Below are positions 11,313 to 19,012 of a DNA stretch of 64,000 bases, one piece after another. The first letter of the stretch is position 1. Every line of letters begins with the position of its first letter. The translations under genes were made by a program, and so were the position numbers. The notes under the pieces were generated by a model. That model worked only from the letters and a program-made list of their open reading frames with translations, was not told where the DNA came from and made no database searches. Origin of the DNA: Longimicrobium terrae. GTDB taxonomy: Bacteria; Gemmatimonadota; Gemmatimonadetes; Longimicrobiales; Longimicrobiaceae. The DNA is taken from the NCBI RefSeq assembly GCF_014202995.1, contig NZ_JACHIA010000002.1, positions 76,645 through 140,644 of the forward strand. The letters are read 5' to 3'.

Positions 11313-11585
11313 GGCGGCACTGCAGGCGACATCCGGCGCGGAACCGCGGCCTTGGCAGAGTTGCGTCAGCCACGCTTGCGGCTGGACTTCGGGATAGCTT
11401 CTCGCTCACGGCCGCCGCCGGCTTCCCTGCAGCTGCCGCGCACTCTTCAGGTAAGCGGTGCCACCCCTCGTGCCTGCGCCCACTGCATCGCCCCATCCCT
11501 CGCGTCGCGCAGGCGGCTGCCGAACTCGAGCACCGAGCAAGTCCATCGCCAGTTCGTCCTGCGGCGCGTAGCGGGCGAGCTTGAT

Positions 11586-11690
11586 TCAGGAGTTCGCCAC
11601 CGCTTCGAGTGCGCCGAACCGGTCCTTCAGGATCTCCAGGAGCCGCATCGGCGAGGGCCGGGGCTGCTGCTGTTCCATGCTGAACTCCAT
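11586..11690 (-). pseudogene. Possible disrupted small gene on the minus strand
   Basis: An ATG at 11690 reads MEFSMEQQQPRPSPMRL... and ends after 34 codons at an in-frame TGA. The same frame then continues as IKLARYAPQDELAMDLLGA, which looks like protein-coding sequence. A nonsense change in a small helical protein is the simplest reading. The rest of the gap 11313-11863 shows nothing else I can support. Confidence 0.25.
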
Positions 11691-11810
11691 CTCTTGACCC
11701 GCGCCGCCGGGCAGGGCTACTCTACGGATCGGACGGCTCCTGGGTCGTTCATGTGAAGCTGGTCGTGTCTTCTTGCCGGGAGAGCGGCCAGCCTTCTCTT
11801 CCGCCCCGTT

Positions 11811-11828
11811 GTCTATATCATCATAGAC
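11811..11828. promoter_or_regulatory. Inverted repeat, possible operator
   Basis: GTCTAT-ATCATC-ATAGAC, a perfect 6-bp inverted repeat with a 6-bp spacer, lies 36 bp upstream of the small HTH-like gene. A further ATAGAC half-site follows at 11852-11857. This is a plausible autoregulatory site. Confidence 0.4.
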
Positions 11829-11863
11829 GGCCGGCGGGCTGTCAACGAGCGCATAGACGAGAG

Positions 11864-12088
11864 ATGAACTTCAAGACGGCCACGGATCAACTTACCGACT
11901 GCCTTAGTCACGCCGACATCGCCGTAGCAGCCGGCGTGTCGGTTCAATCGATCCGTCAAGCGCGTCTCGACCCATCGAATCCAAACTTTCGCTCGCCTCC
12001 TAGCGACTGGAAAAGCGTCCTGGCCAAGCTGGCAACAGAAAGGGGTGAACGCTGGACCGAACTGGCGAAGGAACTGGAGCGCGAATAA
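11864..12088 (+). CDS. Small HTH-like DNA-binding protein
   Basis: A 74-residue protein: MNFKTATDQLTDCLSHADIAVAAGVSVQSIRQARLDPSN... The segment HADIAVAAGVSVQSIRQARLD looks like the helix-turn-helix of a Cro/C1-type or phage-regulator protein, in which a helix is followed by the recognition helix SVQSIRQAR. The start is fixed by GAGAG upstream of the ATG; longer frames lack a ribosome-binding site. It is the first gene before the first attC-like site (12124), so it may be the leftmost cassette. Confidence 0.6.
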   Translation: MNFKTATDQLTDCLSHADIAVAAGVSVQSIRQARLDPSNPNFRSPPSDWKSVLAKLATERGERWTELAKELERE

Positions 12089-12123
12089 GCGCGCTACGAG
12101 TTGGCAAGCTGCTGCAGCTTCTG

Positions 12124-12224
12124 GGATAACATGCGGCTGCGGTAGGCCGCGGCGCTCTCCATGCTTTCGGCGGACGAGAGGCTTGCGTGTCGACCCCGCG
12201 CTGCTGATCCTCGAGGAATTATGC
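12124..12224 (+). repeat. attC-like site 1
   Basis: The left box GGATAAC (12124-12130) faces the right box ATTATGC (12218-12224). The L-type arms are weakly kept (GCGGCTGCGG...CCCCGCGCTGCTGATC). The next gene's ATG lies inside the right box. Confidence 0.5.
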
Positions 12225-12871
12225 CGCTCCCCCTGATCGATCCCGCCACCATGATGCACTTCTACGATCGTCTCCGCGAAGTTGACCGGTACAAAAACAC
12301 ATTGGCAGAGGGCCTGCGAGTTGTACTTGGTGGCTGGGCCGATGTGCAGACCGAGTGGGATGCGATCCTTCCAGAGGAGAGAGCGTATTTCCCCTATCGG
12401 AAACCCCACGCACGTCGGATGTACTCTCCTGCAGTTGACATCGCCGTCGGACCATTCGCGGTTAGGCGTCAGTACATCAGCGAGTATGATGAGCTACTCG
12501 CCGTGAATCGCCCATTCATCGAGTCCTTGGCTGACGAGCACCAGCGCAACGTCGGTGCCTTCGGAAGCGACTTCCACGGACCTGATTTCCAAGCACTCCA
12601 ATATGGTAACCTGAACGCGCGTTGCTTCGTCGCCGTGGAGATCGAAAAGGGGAACGCCGCGGCCAAGTACCTGATCGGAAGTGCGCTTAACGCCGCAGCG
12701 CTTGGCCGGGTTGGGATTGTTGTCTGCTGGTCCGAGGACCGCTTGCACACTCTCTTACGGATTCGCGAGTACCTGTGCCTCCTAATGGCGCTTGAGAAGA
12801 ACGCGTTCAGTCCGAGGAATCTTCTCGTTCTTACCCGAGGTCAGATGGACGCTGTCGTGGCCTCATCGTAG
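12221..12871 (+). CDS. Cassette protein, possible PD-(D/E)XK-like fold
   Basis: A 216-residue protein I cannot assign to a named family. The C-terminal half reads CFVAVEIEKGNAAAKYLIGSALNAAALGRVGIVVCW. A beta strand ends in E-x-E and is followed by a lysine-bearing helix and a second strand, an arrangement like a PD-(D/E)XK nuclease core, so a nuclease-like role is a guess. The ATG at 12221 lies in the right box of attC-like site 1; ATG codons at 12251/12254 are alternatives. It is flanked by sites 1 and 2 and forms a typical single-gene cassette. Confidence 0.6.
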   Translation: MPLPLIDPATMMHFYDRLREVDRYKNTLAEGLRVVLGGWADVQTEWDAILPEERAYFPYRKPHARRMYSPAVDIAVGPFAVRRQYISEYDELLAVNRPFIESLADEHQRNVGAFGSDFHGPDFQALQYGNLNARCFVAVEIEKGNAAAKYLIGSALNAAALGRVGIVVCWSEDRLHTLLRIREYLCLLMALEKNAFSPRNLLVLTRGQMDAVVASS

Positions 12872-12909
12872 TCGAGTCGTCCGGACGCGTTCAATTCGCG
12901 CTCAGTGGC

Positions 12910-13008
12910 GGCTGATGAACGGGTTGCGGTCTGCGGAGCGCTGCATCCCCTCGGGCGAGGAGAGGCTTGCGCGCCGCCCCCGCACCCCTGACCCTTGTGT
13001 CGTCAGGC
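12910..13008 (+). repeat. attC-like site 2
   Basis: The left box GGCTGAT faces the right box GTCAGGC (13002-13008). The right half CCGCACCCCTGACCCTTGTGTCGTCAGGC is close to the array consensus. Confidence 0.65.
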
Positions 13009-13093
13009 CGCTGGGCAGACATGGCAGCAGTTGCAGGTGCTCCGTCACCTTGAGAGTTTCCATGACACCCCGACTTCGTCGCAAGGAAAGCGA

Positions 13094-13444
13094 ATGGCAC
13101 GCATCCGCATCAACACCGCCGCGATCTCCGATGAGACGAGCTTCCATGCGGAGTTCGACCGGGCGCTCGGCTTTCCGGGCTGGTATGGCGAGAACATGAA
13201 CGCCTGGATCGATTGCATGTCATACCTGCGGGAGGAGGATTCAGCGGGAATGGCGAATGTGACCCTTGGGCGGGAAGAGGTCCTCTTGGTCGAACTGCCC
13301 GACGCGGAGCGCTGGCGCGCGCAGTTCCCAGCGATCGCCGCGGAGCTCTGGGACTGCACGGCGATCGTGAACCGCCGCTACGTGAATGATGGCGAATCGC
13401 CTGCGATCGCGCTGGTACCGGTTGACGCTCGTGCAGCTATCTGA
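13094..13444 (+). CDS. Barstar-like ribonuclease inhibitor
   Basis: A 116-residue protein. Residues ~8-40 (ISDETSFHAEFDRALGFPGWYGENMNAWIDCMSYL) match the barstar family signature, in which a helix is followed by FPxWYGxNxxAWxD and an aromatic or leucine patch. Barstars bind and block extracellular ribonucleases of the barnase type. No ribonuclease partner is nearby, so this is an orphan immunity-type cassette gene. The ATG is preceded by AAGGAAAG at suitable spacing. It is enclosed by attC-like sites 2 and 3. Confidence 0.85.
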   Translation: MARIRINTAAISDETSFHAEFDRALGFPGWYGENMNAWIDCMSYLREEDSAGMANVTLGREEVLLVELPDAERWRAQFPAIAAELWDCTAIVNRRYVNDGESPAIALVPVDARAAI

Positions 13445-13485
13445 CGACGCGCTACGCCGCGCAACTTATCTATGGCCGGGCCGCG

Positions 13486-13564
13486 GCCTGACAATCGGCT
13501 GCAGGGGATGCGGACGAAAGGCTTGCGCGCCGGCCCCGCACCCCTGACCCTCGGGTCGTCAGCC
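13486..13564 (+). repeat. attC-like site 3
   Basis: The left box GCCTGAC (13486-13492) faces the right box GTCAGCC (13558-13564). The inner arms GCAGGGGATGCGG and CCGCACCCCTG pair with one extra base on the left, the feature that gives integron sites their strand preference. Confidence 0.7.
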
Positions 13565-13588
13565 CGTCCAACTATCCACGCGGTTTCG

Positions 13589-14137
13589 ATGTCCTTTCAA
13601 CTTGTAGTGCTCTACGGCCGGCCCGGTGTCGGAAAGCTCACGATTGGCCGGCACCTCGCCGAGCGTACCGGCTTCCGGCTGTTCCATAACCACCTCGCCT
13701 TTGATCTCGCGCTATCGCTGTTCAAGTTCGGCAGCCCGGAGTTCATCGAGCTTCGCGAGGAGGTCTGGCTTTCCTCACTCACACGTGCAGCTTCCTCCGG
13801 TTTATCCGGCGTGATCTTCACGTTTGCACCGGAGATTACCGTCCCGGACGTATTCATTCCGACGCTCCAGGAGCGGATCAACGGTGCAGGTGGCGTGGTC
13901 AGCTTCGTGGAACTGGGATGTGCGCCTGATGAGCTCCACCGGCGCCTGGAGCAGCCGGATCGCGCGAAGTACGCGAAACTAAAAGGCATCGCAAAATATC
14001 AGATGGCTGCCGCGCAGGGTCGCTTCGATCGCCCGATCATGCCAACGCCGGATCATCCCGTTGATACGACGCATCTGTCAGCCGATGAGTCCGCTGAAAG
14101 TATTGCCGAGTTTCTCGCCAGGAGCGCGCCCGCCTGA
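13589..14137 (+). CDS. P-loop nucleotide kinase-like protein
   Basis: A 182-residue protein beginning MSFQLVVLYGRPGVGKLTIG, with the Walker A motif GRPGVGKLT at about residues 10-18. The layout (Walker A, then a helical lid, then a strand with VSFVELGCAPDELHRRL) is that of small AAA/adenylate-kinase-type phosphotransferases such as shikimate- or chloramphenicol-kinase-like proteins. The substrate is unknown. The start is set by the motif and by attC-like site 3 ending 24 bp upstream. The stop codon TGA lies within the left box of the following partial site (GCCTGAC). Confidence 0.8.
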   Translation: MSFQLVVLYGRPGVGKLTIGRHLAERTGFRLFHNHLAFDLALSLFKFGSPEFIELREEVWLSSLTRAASSGLSGVIFTFAPEITVPDVFIPTLQERINGAGGVVSFVELGCAPDELHRRLEQPDRAKYAKLKGIAKYQMAAAQGRFDRPIMPTPDHPVDTTHLSADESAESIAEFLARSAPA

Positions 14138-14155
14138 CAATCGGTTGCAGGGAAC
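14132..14155 (+). repeat. attC-like half site (left end only)
   Basis: GCCTGACAATCGGTTGCAGG matches the left end of the array consensus, but no right end follows before the next complete site at 14219. It is probably a truncated site. Confidence 0.45.
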
Positions 14156-14218
14156 GAATCCGCACCTATGTTTCGATTCCGAAGACTGTGGCACGCTATG
14201 GTGCAGGCCCGGGCTCAC

Positions 14219-14310
14219 TCCTGACCATCGGCTGCGTGGGAGGTGGCTTGCATGCTTTCGGCCTGCGGACAGGCTGCGCGTCTGGCCCCACACCCTGGCC
14301 CTCGTTGGGC
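14219..14310 (+). repeat. attC-like site 4
   Basis: The left box TCCTGAC (14219-14225) is followed by CATCGGCTGCGTGGG. The right box GTTGGGC (14304-14310) is a perfect match to the integron R' consensus GTTRRRY. Confidence 0.7.
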
Positions 14311-14375
14311 GCCCGCCCTCTTGAACTGCCATGGGGTGGGCCAAGCGGGTACCCATGTCTCCGAGCGTTTGAAAG

Positions 14376-14942
14376 ATGTCCCGTTCGTCCGTCTACTGCC
14401 GCCGATTCGCTCAAGGAATCGTTCTCGCCGCAACCCTCGCCATCAGTTCGTGTCGGAGCGCGTATGTTGCCGCCGACACGGCGTACCAGCGTGCACAGGA
14501 TCCCGTCCGCCTCGCCGCCGCGGATTCCCTCCGGGCGCTTGTCCGCGAGTACCACCAACGCAGCGGCGGCCACCTTCCGTTCGAGGAACGAGCGGACTCC
14601 GGTCCCTTCATGATTGTGATCGGCCGCAGTGAGGCTCACGAAGATGAGATGGCGCGGACGCCCGCCCTGCGGCGCGGCGCCCGTTGGGGAAACTCCGGTG
14701 AACTGGAGGCCGAACTCAGCCGGGTGCTCGAACGCTCCGTCTCGCTTCCACGTGAGCCCCAGCGTGTCGCCACGTTCGCTCCGAATGTGTATCTCTACTT
14801 CATCGCTGGGCGGGAGTACTGTGTTGTGGTTCACCTTTTCGAGCCATCCTCCCTCTCGGTTCCCTATCCTTTCGGCGACGCCACATTCCACAGCCACGCG
14901 ATCTGCGAGCAAGCACCGGAACCGGGGAATTCTGCCAGCTGA
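14376..14942 (+). CDS. Putative lipoprotein of unknown function (cassette gene)
   Basis: A 188-residue protein with an N-terminal signal, MSRSSVYCRRFAQGIVLAATLAISSCRSAYVAADTAY. The ISSC sequence looks like a lipobox, so attachment to the membrane by lipid is likely. The mature part has no motif I recognise; it contains mixed helices, then a beta-rich C-terminus with VYLYFIAGREYCVVVHLF. It lies between attC-like sites 4 and 5. Alternative in-frame starts upstream would move the signal away from the N-terminus. Confidence 0.6.
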   Translation: MSRSSVYCRRFAQGIVLAATLAISSCRSAYVAADTAYQRAQDPVRLAAADSLRALVREYHQRSGGHLPFEERADSGPFMIVIGRSEAHEDEMARTPALRRGARWGNSGELEAELSRVLERSVSLPREPQRVATFAPNVYLYFIAGREYCVVVHLFEPSSLSVPYPFGDATFHSHAICEQAPEPGNSAS

Positions 14943-15008
14943 CCCGTTTGGTAGAGCAGCCACGCCACGATTTCGGTCAGACGCCGCATCCTGCAGTCCG
15001 CCGCCGTC

Positions 15009-15106
15009 GCGTGCCAATCGGCCACAGGGTAGAGTCGTACATGCCGTCGGGCGTTATGAGAGTCTTGCGCGGCGGCCCGCGCGCCCTGACCCTTGTGGCG
15101 TTCGCC
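15009..15106 (+). repeat. attC-like site 5
   Basis: The left half GCGTGCCAATCGGCCACAGGG is a diverged form of the array consensus. The right half reads GCGCCCTGACCCTTGTGGCG and ends in GTTCGCC (15100-15106). Confidence 0.5.
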
Positions 15107-15168
15107 GCTGCCAGGTACTCGTCGACAAGCGACATCCAGCGGAACACCCAACTCGGAATCGAACTCAC

Positions 15169-15729
15169 ATGGGACTTCTGACCTTCAGCCTCAACGTCAC
15201 CCTGGACGGCTGCGTAGACCACCAGGAGGGAATCGCCGATGACGAGACACACGCCTTCTTTACCCGCATGATGGATGAGGGCGGGGCGATGCTCTGGGGC
15301 CGCGTCACCTACGAGATGATGGAGGGCTACTGGCCGGCGGTCGCCCGCGGCGACGAGGATGCGCCGCCCGCGATCCGCGAGTGGGCGGTCAAGCTGGAGA
15401 CCAAGCCGAAGTACGTGGTGTCGTCGACGCGAACCGACTTTCCGTGGACAAACAGCCATCACGTCACCGGCGACCTGCGCACGAGCGTGCAGCAGCTCAA
15501 GGCCGCGACCCCTGCCGGCGTGCTCCTCGGCAGCGGCAAGCTCGCGACCGAGTTGGACCGGCTGGATCTGATCGACGAATACAAGTTCCTCGTCCAGCCC
15601 CGGATCGCCGGTCACGGCCCCACCCTGTACCAGAGCGGGCTGTCCAGCACGCGACGGCTCGAGCTGGTCTCGTCCACGCCGCTCCGCAACGGCGCGGTCG
15701 CCATGCACTACCGGCGCGCGGGCAGCTGA
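15169..15729 (+). CDS. Dihydrofolate reductase-like (RibD C-terminal domain) protein
   Basis: A 186-residue protein of the RibD C-terminal/dihydrofolate-reductase-like family. It starts MGLLTFSLNVTLDGCVDHQEG and carries MLWGRVTYEMMEGYWP, the typical GRxTYE nucleotide-binding stretch, then VLLGSGKLATELDRLDLIDEYKFLVQPRIAGHGPTLY. Members are NADPH-dependent reductases of mostly unknown substrate. The ATG at 15169 is the natural start. The TGA stop lies within the left box of attC-like site 6. Confidence 0.85.
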   Translation: MGLLTFSLNVTLDGCVDHQEGIADDETHAFFTRMMDEGGAMLWGRVTYEMMEGYWPAVARGDEDAPPAIREWAVKLETKPKYVVSSTRTDFPWTNSHHVTGDLRTSVQQLKAATPAGVLLGSGKLATELDRLDLIDEYKFLVQPRIAGHGPTLYQSGLSSTRRLELVSSTPLRNGAVAMHYRRAGS

Positions 15730-15829
15730 CGAGCGGATGCAGGCGACCGGGGGCGCTTCCTGCTTTCGGCCGAGCGCCGGGCAGGTTTCTAGCGCCCTCG
15801 GGCACCCCTGACCCCTTGTACCGACAGGT
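15724..15829 (+). repeat. attC-like site 6
   Basis: The left box AGCTGAC (15724-15730) overlaps the stop codon of the reductase-like gene. The right box GACAGGT (15823-15829) is preceded by GGCACCCCTGACCCCTTGTA. Confidence 0.55.
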
Positions 15830-15836
15830 GCCCGCG

Positions 15837-16559
15837 ATGCTATCTGGCAGTGCAACACACGTCGTGGATCGCTACTGGGCTCGCTTTCTCGGGTGTGAGC
15901 CCGGGGAACTGCGGCCGCCCGCGCCTCTGCTCCTCTCGCATCAGGCTCGGCTCCGCGACTATCGCGGCGTGTTCATCCTCCTCATGAGCGGCGCCCCCGT
16001 CGTCTCCGCACCGCCCCACCTGGTTCAGGCGCTCGCCTCGCGCGTGGCTGCGTGGACGCCCGCGTCCGTCTCGCGCCCGGCGGCGCTGCTCGCCGCGCTC
16101 ACGGACCTGGGTGCCCATGAGGTCATCGGCCCCGCCTTCATCGGGTATGCCGACAGCGTGGCGGGGCCGGCCGAGCCTGCGACGCGACCGCTCACGGGTG
16201 ACGACGCGCCCTGGGTGGAGGCCTTGAAGGCGGCCTGCTCGCCCGAGGAGTGGGAGCACGGCGGGAGCGACATCGCGGGGGGGACGGCGGTCGGTGTGTT
16301 CGTCGACGGGAGGCTCGCCGCCCTGGCGGGATACGAGGTGTGGGATGGCTGCATCGCCCATCTCGCCATCGTGACGGCCCCGGCGTACCGTGGCCGCGGG
16401 CTCGGACGTGCCGCCGTGGGCGCCGCGGCGCGGGCGGCGGTGCAGCGGGGGCTCGTTGCCCAATACCGCACGCTCGATGCGAACGCGGCGTCGGTGCGGA
16501 TCGCTCATGCACTGGGGTTCGTCCGTTTCGCCACGAGCGTATCCGTGCGTCTGGCGTAA
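15837..16559 (+). CDS. GNAT family N-acetyltransferase
   Basis: A 240-residue protein. The C-terminal half (residues ~150-235) contains the GNAT acetyl-CoA site, HLAIVTAPAYRGRGLGRAAVGAAARAA, with the R/Q-x-x-G-x-G/A loop, followed by RTLDANAASVRIAHALGF, the usual last helix and strand. The N-terminal ~130 residues form an extra domain as seen in two-domain GNATs. The acceptor is unknown. It starts 7 bp after attC-like site 6. Confidence 0.85.
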   Translation: MLSGSATHVVDRYWARFLGCEPGELRPPAPLLLSHQARLRDYRGVFILLMSGAPVVSAPPHLVQALASRVAAWTPASVSRPAALLAALTDLGAHEVIGPAFIGYADSVAGPAEPATRPLTGDDAPWVEALKAACSPEEWEHGGSDIAGGTAVGVFVDGRLAALAGYEVWDGCIAHLAIVTAPAYRGRGLGRAAVGAAARAAVQRGLVAQYRTLDANAASVRIAHALGFVRFATSVSVRLA

Positions 16560-16641
16560 GGACGGCAGGCTCCGCCGCGGCGACCCCGCGCGCCTGACCT
16601 GGACGGAAGCCTCACCATCCTGGCCGGCAGGCAGTCAGTGG

Positions 16642-16740
16642 AGTGATCATCGGCTGCGGCGGATGCCGGGCTTGCACACGTTCGGACAGAGGAAAGGCCT
16701 GCACTCCGGCCCCGCACCCCTGACTCTTGTATCGTCAGGC
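16642..16740 (+). repeat. attC-like site 7
   Basis: The left end AGTGATCATCGGCTGCGGCGG is diverged. The right end CCGCACCCCTGACTCTTGTATCGTCAGGC is close to consensus, with right box GTCAGGC (16734-16740). Confidence 0.65.
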
Positions 16741-16804
16741 TCACGAACCCATGTTCTGCGGTCCCGCGACCCCACCCCCTGCCGTATGATCGTTGCCGAC
16801 CAAC

Positions 16805-17047
16805 ATGCTCAAGTCAGTCGCCGTTGCAGTGGGGCTTTGCTTGCTGGCCGCGGTCACCGCGGCCGCTCTCGGTCTCGCGGCACTATACGTTGTTCCTTGC
16901 TCCTGGTTCGGATCCGCGTTTGAAGGCAGCTGTGGCATGGGGGCCGTTGTCTTCTTCTCCACCGCGTCTGAGGCTCTCGCGGTAGTGTTGGCCATCGTCT
17001 TCAACGTTCGCTATTTCCGGAAGAAGAACGCTTCGGCTGGTTTGTGA
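16805..17047 (+). CDS. Small two-helix membrane protein (cassette gene)
   Basis: An 80-residue protein, MLKSVAVAVGLCLLAAVTAAALGLAALYVVP..., with two hydrophobic helices (about 4-29 and 43-64) linked by a short Cys-containing loop (CSWFGSAFEGSCG) and ending in a basic tail. A TTG at 16793 could add four residues; the ATG is preferred. The function is unknown; such small membrane proteins are common integron cargo. Confidence 0.5.
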   Translation: MLKSVAVAVGLCLLAAVTAAALGLAALYVVPCSWFGSAFEGSCGMGAVVFFSTASEALAVVLAIVFNVRYFRKKNASAGL

Positions 17048-17154
17048 GGCCAGGTACCGCACTCATCTTGTTGGCGTAGAGGATGGGCGCGTGTGGCCCA
17101 GCACCCCCGGCCTCTGTCCATTACGCGACTCCCCACCGATCGGCGACAGTCTCG

Positions 17155-17529
17155 ATGGCGAAGAACAGGCAGACCGGCCGGGCGGGATGGCGAACGGCGG
17201 CTGCCATCGTGGCTTTCGGCGCCTTGGTGGCCGGATGGGCTGCAGCGCTGATCGCGCCGGCGGTCGCGACAGGCTTCGGCGCACTGAGCTGTATCGCCTT
17301 TTTGCTGTACCGCCATGACAAGAATGCTGCTCAGGCTGGCAGGATGCGCACCATAGAACGGACACTCCACCTGATCGACCTGCTCGGCGGCTGGCCTGGA
17401 GGACTTCTCGCTCAAGATCAAGTGCGACACAAGACTCGGAAATTGGAGTTCCAGGTAGTATTCTGGGCGACCGTGGCGATCAATTGCGCGCTGCTGGGCC
17501 TGCTGCTCAGTGCCGGCCTACGCGGCTAG
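17155..17529 (+). CDS. DUF1294 family membrane protein (cassette gene)
   Basis: A 124-residue protein with two or three predicted helices. The segment LHLIDLLGGWPGGLLAQDQVRHKTRKLEFQVVFW (residues ~76-110) is the DUF1294 signature, known from small membrane proteins often fused to cold-shock domains. No cold-shock domain is present here. The ATG at 17155 is favoured; an upstream in-frame start at 17083 would add 24 residues with no similarity. It appears to share one cassette with the 80-residue membrane protein upstream, since no attC-like site separates them. Confidence 0.7.
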   Translation: MAKNRQTGRAGWRTAAAIVAFGALVAGWAAALIAPAVATGFGALSCIAFLLYRHDKNAAQAGRMRTIERTLHLIDLLGGWPGGLLAQDQVRHKTRKLEFQVVFWATVAINCALLGLLLSAGLRG

Positions 17530-17603
17530 CTCTGCTTGTAACTCGCTCATCCCGGCTCACTAACCCCCATCCGCCGCTCGGCTACCCTATCTCACCGCCC
17601 GCG

Positions 17604-17701
17604 GCCTGGCGGTCGGGTGCAGCGGATGAGCCTCGCACCCTGTGGGCAGAGGAAAGTGTTGCCCGGCGGTCCCGCATTCCTGACCTTTTGCGTTGTTCGG
17701 C
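17604..17701 (+). repeat. attC-like site 8
   Basis: The left box GCCTGGC (17604-17610) is followed by GGTCGGGTGCAGCGGATG. The right box GTTCGGC (17695-17701) is preceded by CCCGCATTCCTGACCTTTTGC. Confidence 0.65.
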
Positions 17702-17865
17702 GGTCCGCATAGGACGCGAGTTCCCTCAAGATCTCTGTACTTGATCCCACCCCGCTCATCCACTTGTCTGAGTATTAGATTCACTTGCCTCTGCATGCGT
17801 AGGGCAGGCGAGAAGCAGTGGGGAAAGAGTTCTTATCCTCCGGGACCGACATCTGAAAGGCCTGA

Positions 17866-18720
17866 ATGTCAACAAAACTCGCGATGATCGCGCTACTGCT
17901 CTACTTTTTGGTTGGGTGCCCCGCCGCCGGAAGTGGTCAGGCATCCTCAACGACCAGGGCTAGAACTGCTACTACTCAGCGCGACACGGGACAGCCGGGC
18001 ATTCGTGCGCTCGCTAGTACCGATTCATTGGTACTTCTTCAGAGGAAAGAAATTGAGATCCTGCGTGAGTACGACGAAAGTCTGTTGAACACGGTGTACT
18101 GGGCTTTGGGGGGTGTATTCACCCTTGCGGCAGTACTCCTTGCATCAGGCTGGTGGGTGAATTTCCGTCTCTACGAACGGGACAAGAACGCAATCAGGGA
18201 GGAAATGCTTGTAGCAGTTAGGCAGGAGGTTCGCGCCTTGGATACAGGTCTGCGAGAAGAAGCACGCCGCCAGCAGGATCAGTTCACTGAAGAGCTAAGA
18301 TTCTTGCGGACTCAGGTTCAGGAGGCGCTGCCGGCTCTAAGGGACGACGTACGGAAGGAAGCTGAACTGGCAGCGACGTTTGCGCTGAATCCGATCGCTA
18401 GGAAACTGAACAACTTGGATCACGAGTTCACCGGGCTGAAAATCGACCTACTCGAAGAGGAGGTTGAAAGTCTGAGAAAACGGGGTCCAACGTTAGCTGT
18501 CCAGAAGTGTATTGAGTGGCTCCATCTTAGCATCCGCCATGGCAATCCGTTCAACGTAGAGGCAGCCCTTCAGGTGCTTATTGCGCTAGTGGAAGGCGGT
18601 GGTGAGTTTTTCCGCAGTGAACTGCGTGAGGCGATCGAGGTGGTACGACGGACCGACGACGAGTCCCCACTGAAGGCGCGGGCCTTAGCGGCGCTGGACT
18701 CAGCGAAACTGATGGAGTGA
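17866..18720 (+). CDS. Membrane-anchored coiled-coil protein of unknown function (cassette gene)
   Basis: A 284-residue protein. It starts with a signal-like segment, MSTKLAMIALLLYFLVGCPAAG, with a lipobox-like LVGC. A transmembrane helix follows at about 77-98 (TVYWALGGVFTLAAVLLASGWW), then a long charged, probably coiled-coil region (about 105-205) and a C-terminal helical domain. No family is recognised. GC content is lower than in most of the window, suggesting a different origin. It is flanked by attC-like sites 8 and 9 and fills a single cassette of about 1.2 kb. Confidence 0.6.
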   Translation: MSTKLAMIALLLYFLVGCPAAGSGQASSTTRARTATTQRDTGQPGIRALASTDSLVLLQRKEIEILREYDESLLNTVYWALGGVFTLAAVLLASGWWVNFRLYERDKNAIREEMLVAVRQEVRALDTGLREEARRQQDQFTEELRFLRTQVQEALPALRDDVRKEAELAATFALNPIARKLNNLDHEFTGLKIDLLEEEVESLRKRGPTLAVQKCIEWLHLSIRHGNPFNVEAALQVLIALVEGGGEFFRSELREAIEVVRRTDDESPLKARALAALDSAKLME

Positions 18721-18809
18721 GGAGAACTCCGGGTGCAGAGTGTCTCCTGTACCCGGCGGTGCCCACCTGCGGTACGCCTCTCGGTGTTGGTGGGTGCCGT
18801 CGTTCGCGC

Positions 18810-18911
18810 GCCTAACATCGGCTGCAGCGAGTGCGGGGCCGGCCAAGTTTTCGGCAGGGACACAGGCTTTGCAATGCGGCCCCGCACCCGTGACGCTTGG
18901 CATTGTTGGGC
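18810..18911 (+). repeat. attC-like site 9 (canonical R boxes)
   Basis: The best site of the array. The left box GCCTAAC (18810-18816) fits RYYYAAC and the right box GTTGGGC (18905-18911) fits GTTRRRY. The inner arms GTGCGGGGCCG and CGGCCCCGCAC pair perfectly over 11 bp. Confidence 0.75.
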
Positions 18912-19012
18912 AGACACGACCGTCGCGTACCTCCGGGTGGGACTTATCACCGGCTCGCGGCGCGTTGGGAATCTTCGATTACCATCATCCCCCATAGAGA
19001 AGACAAGTTCCG

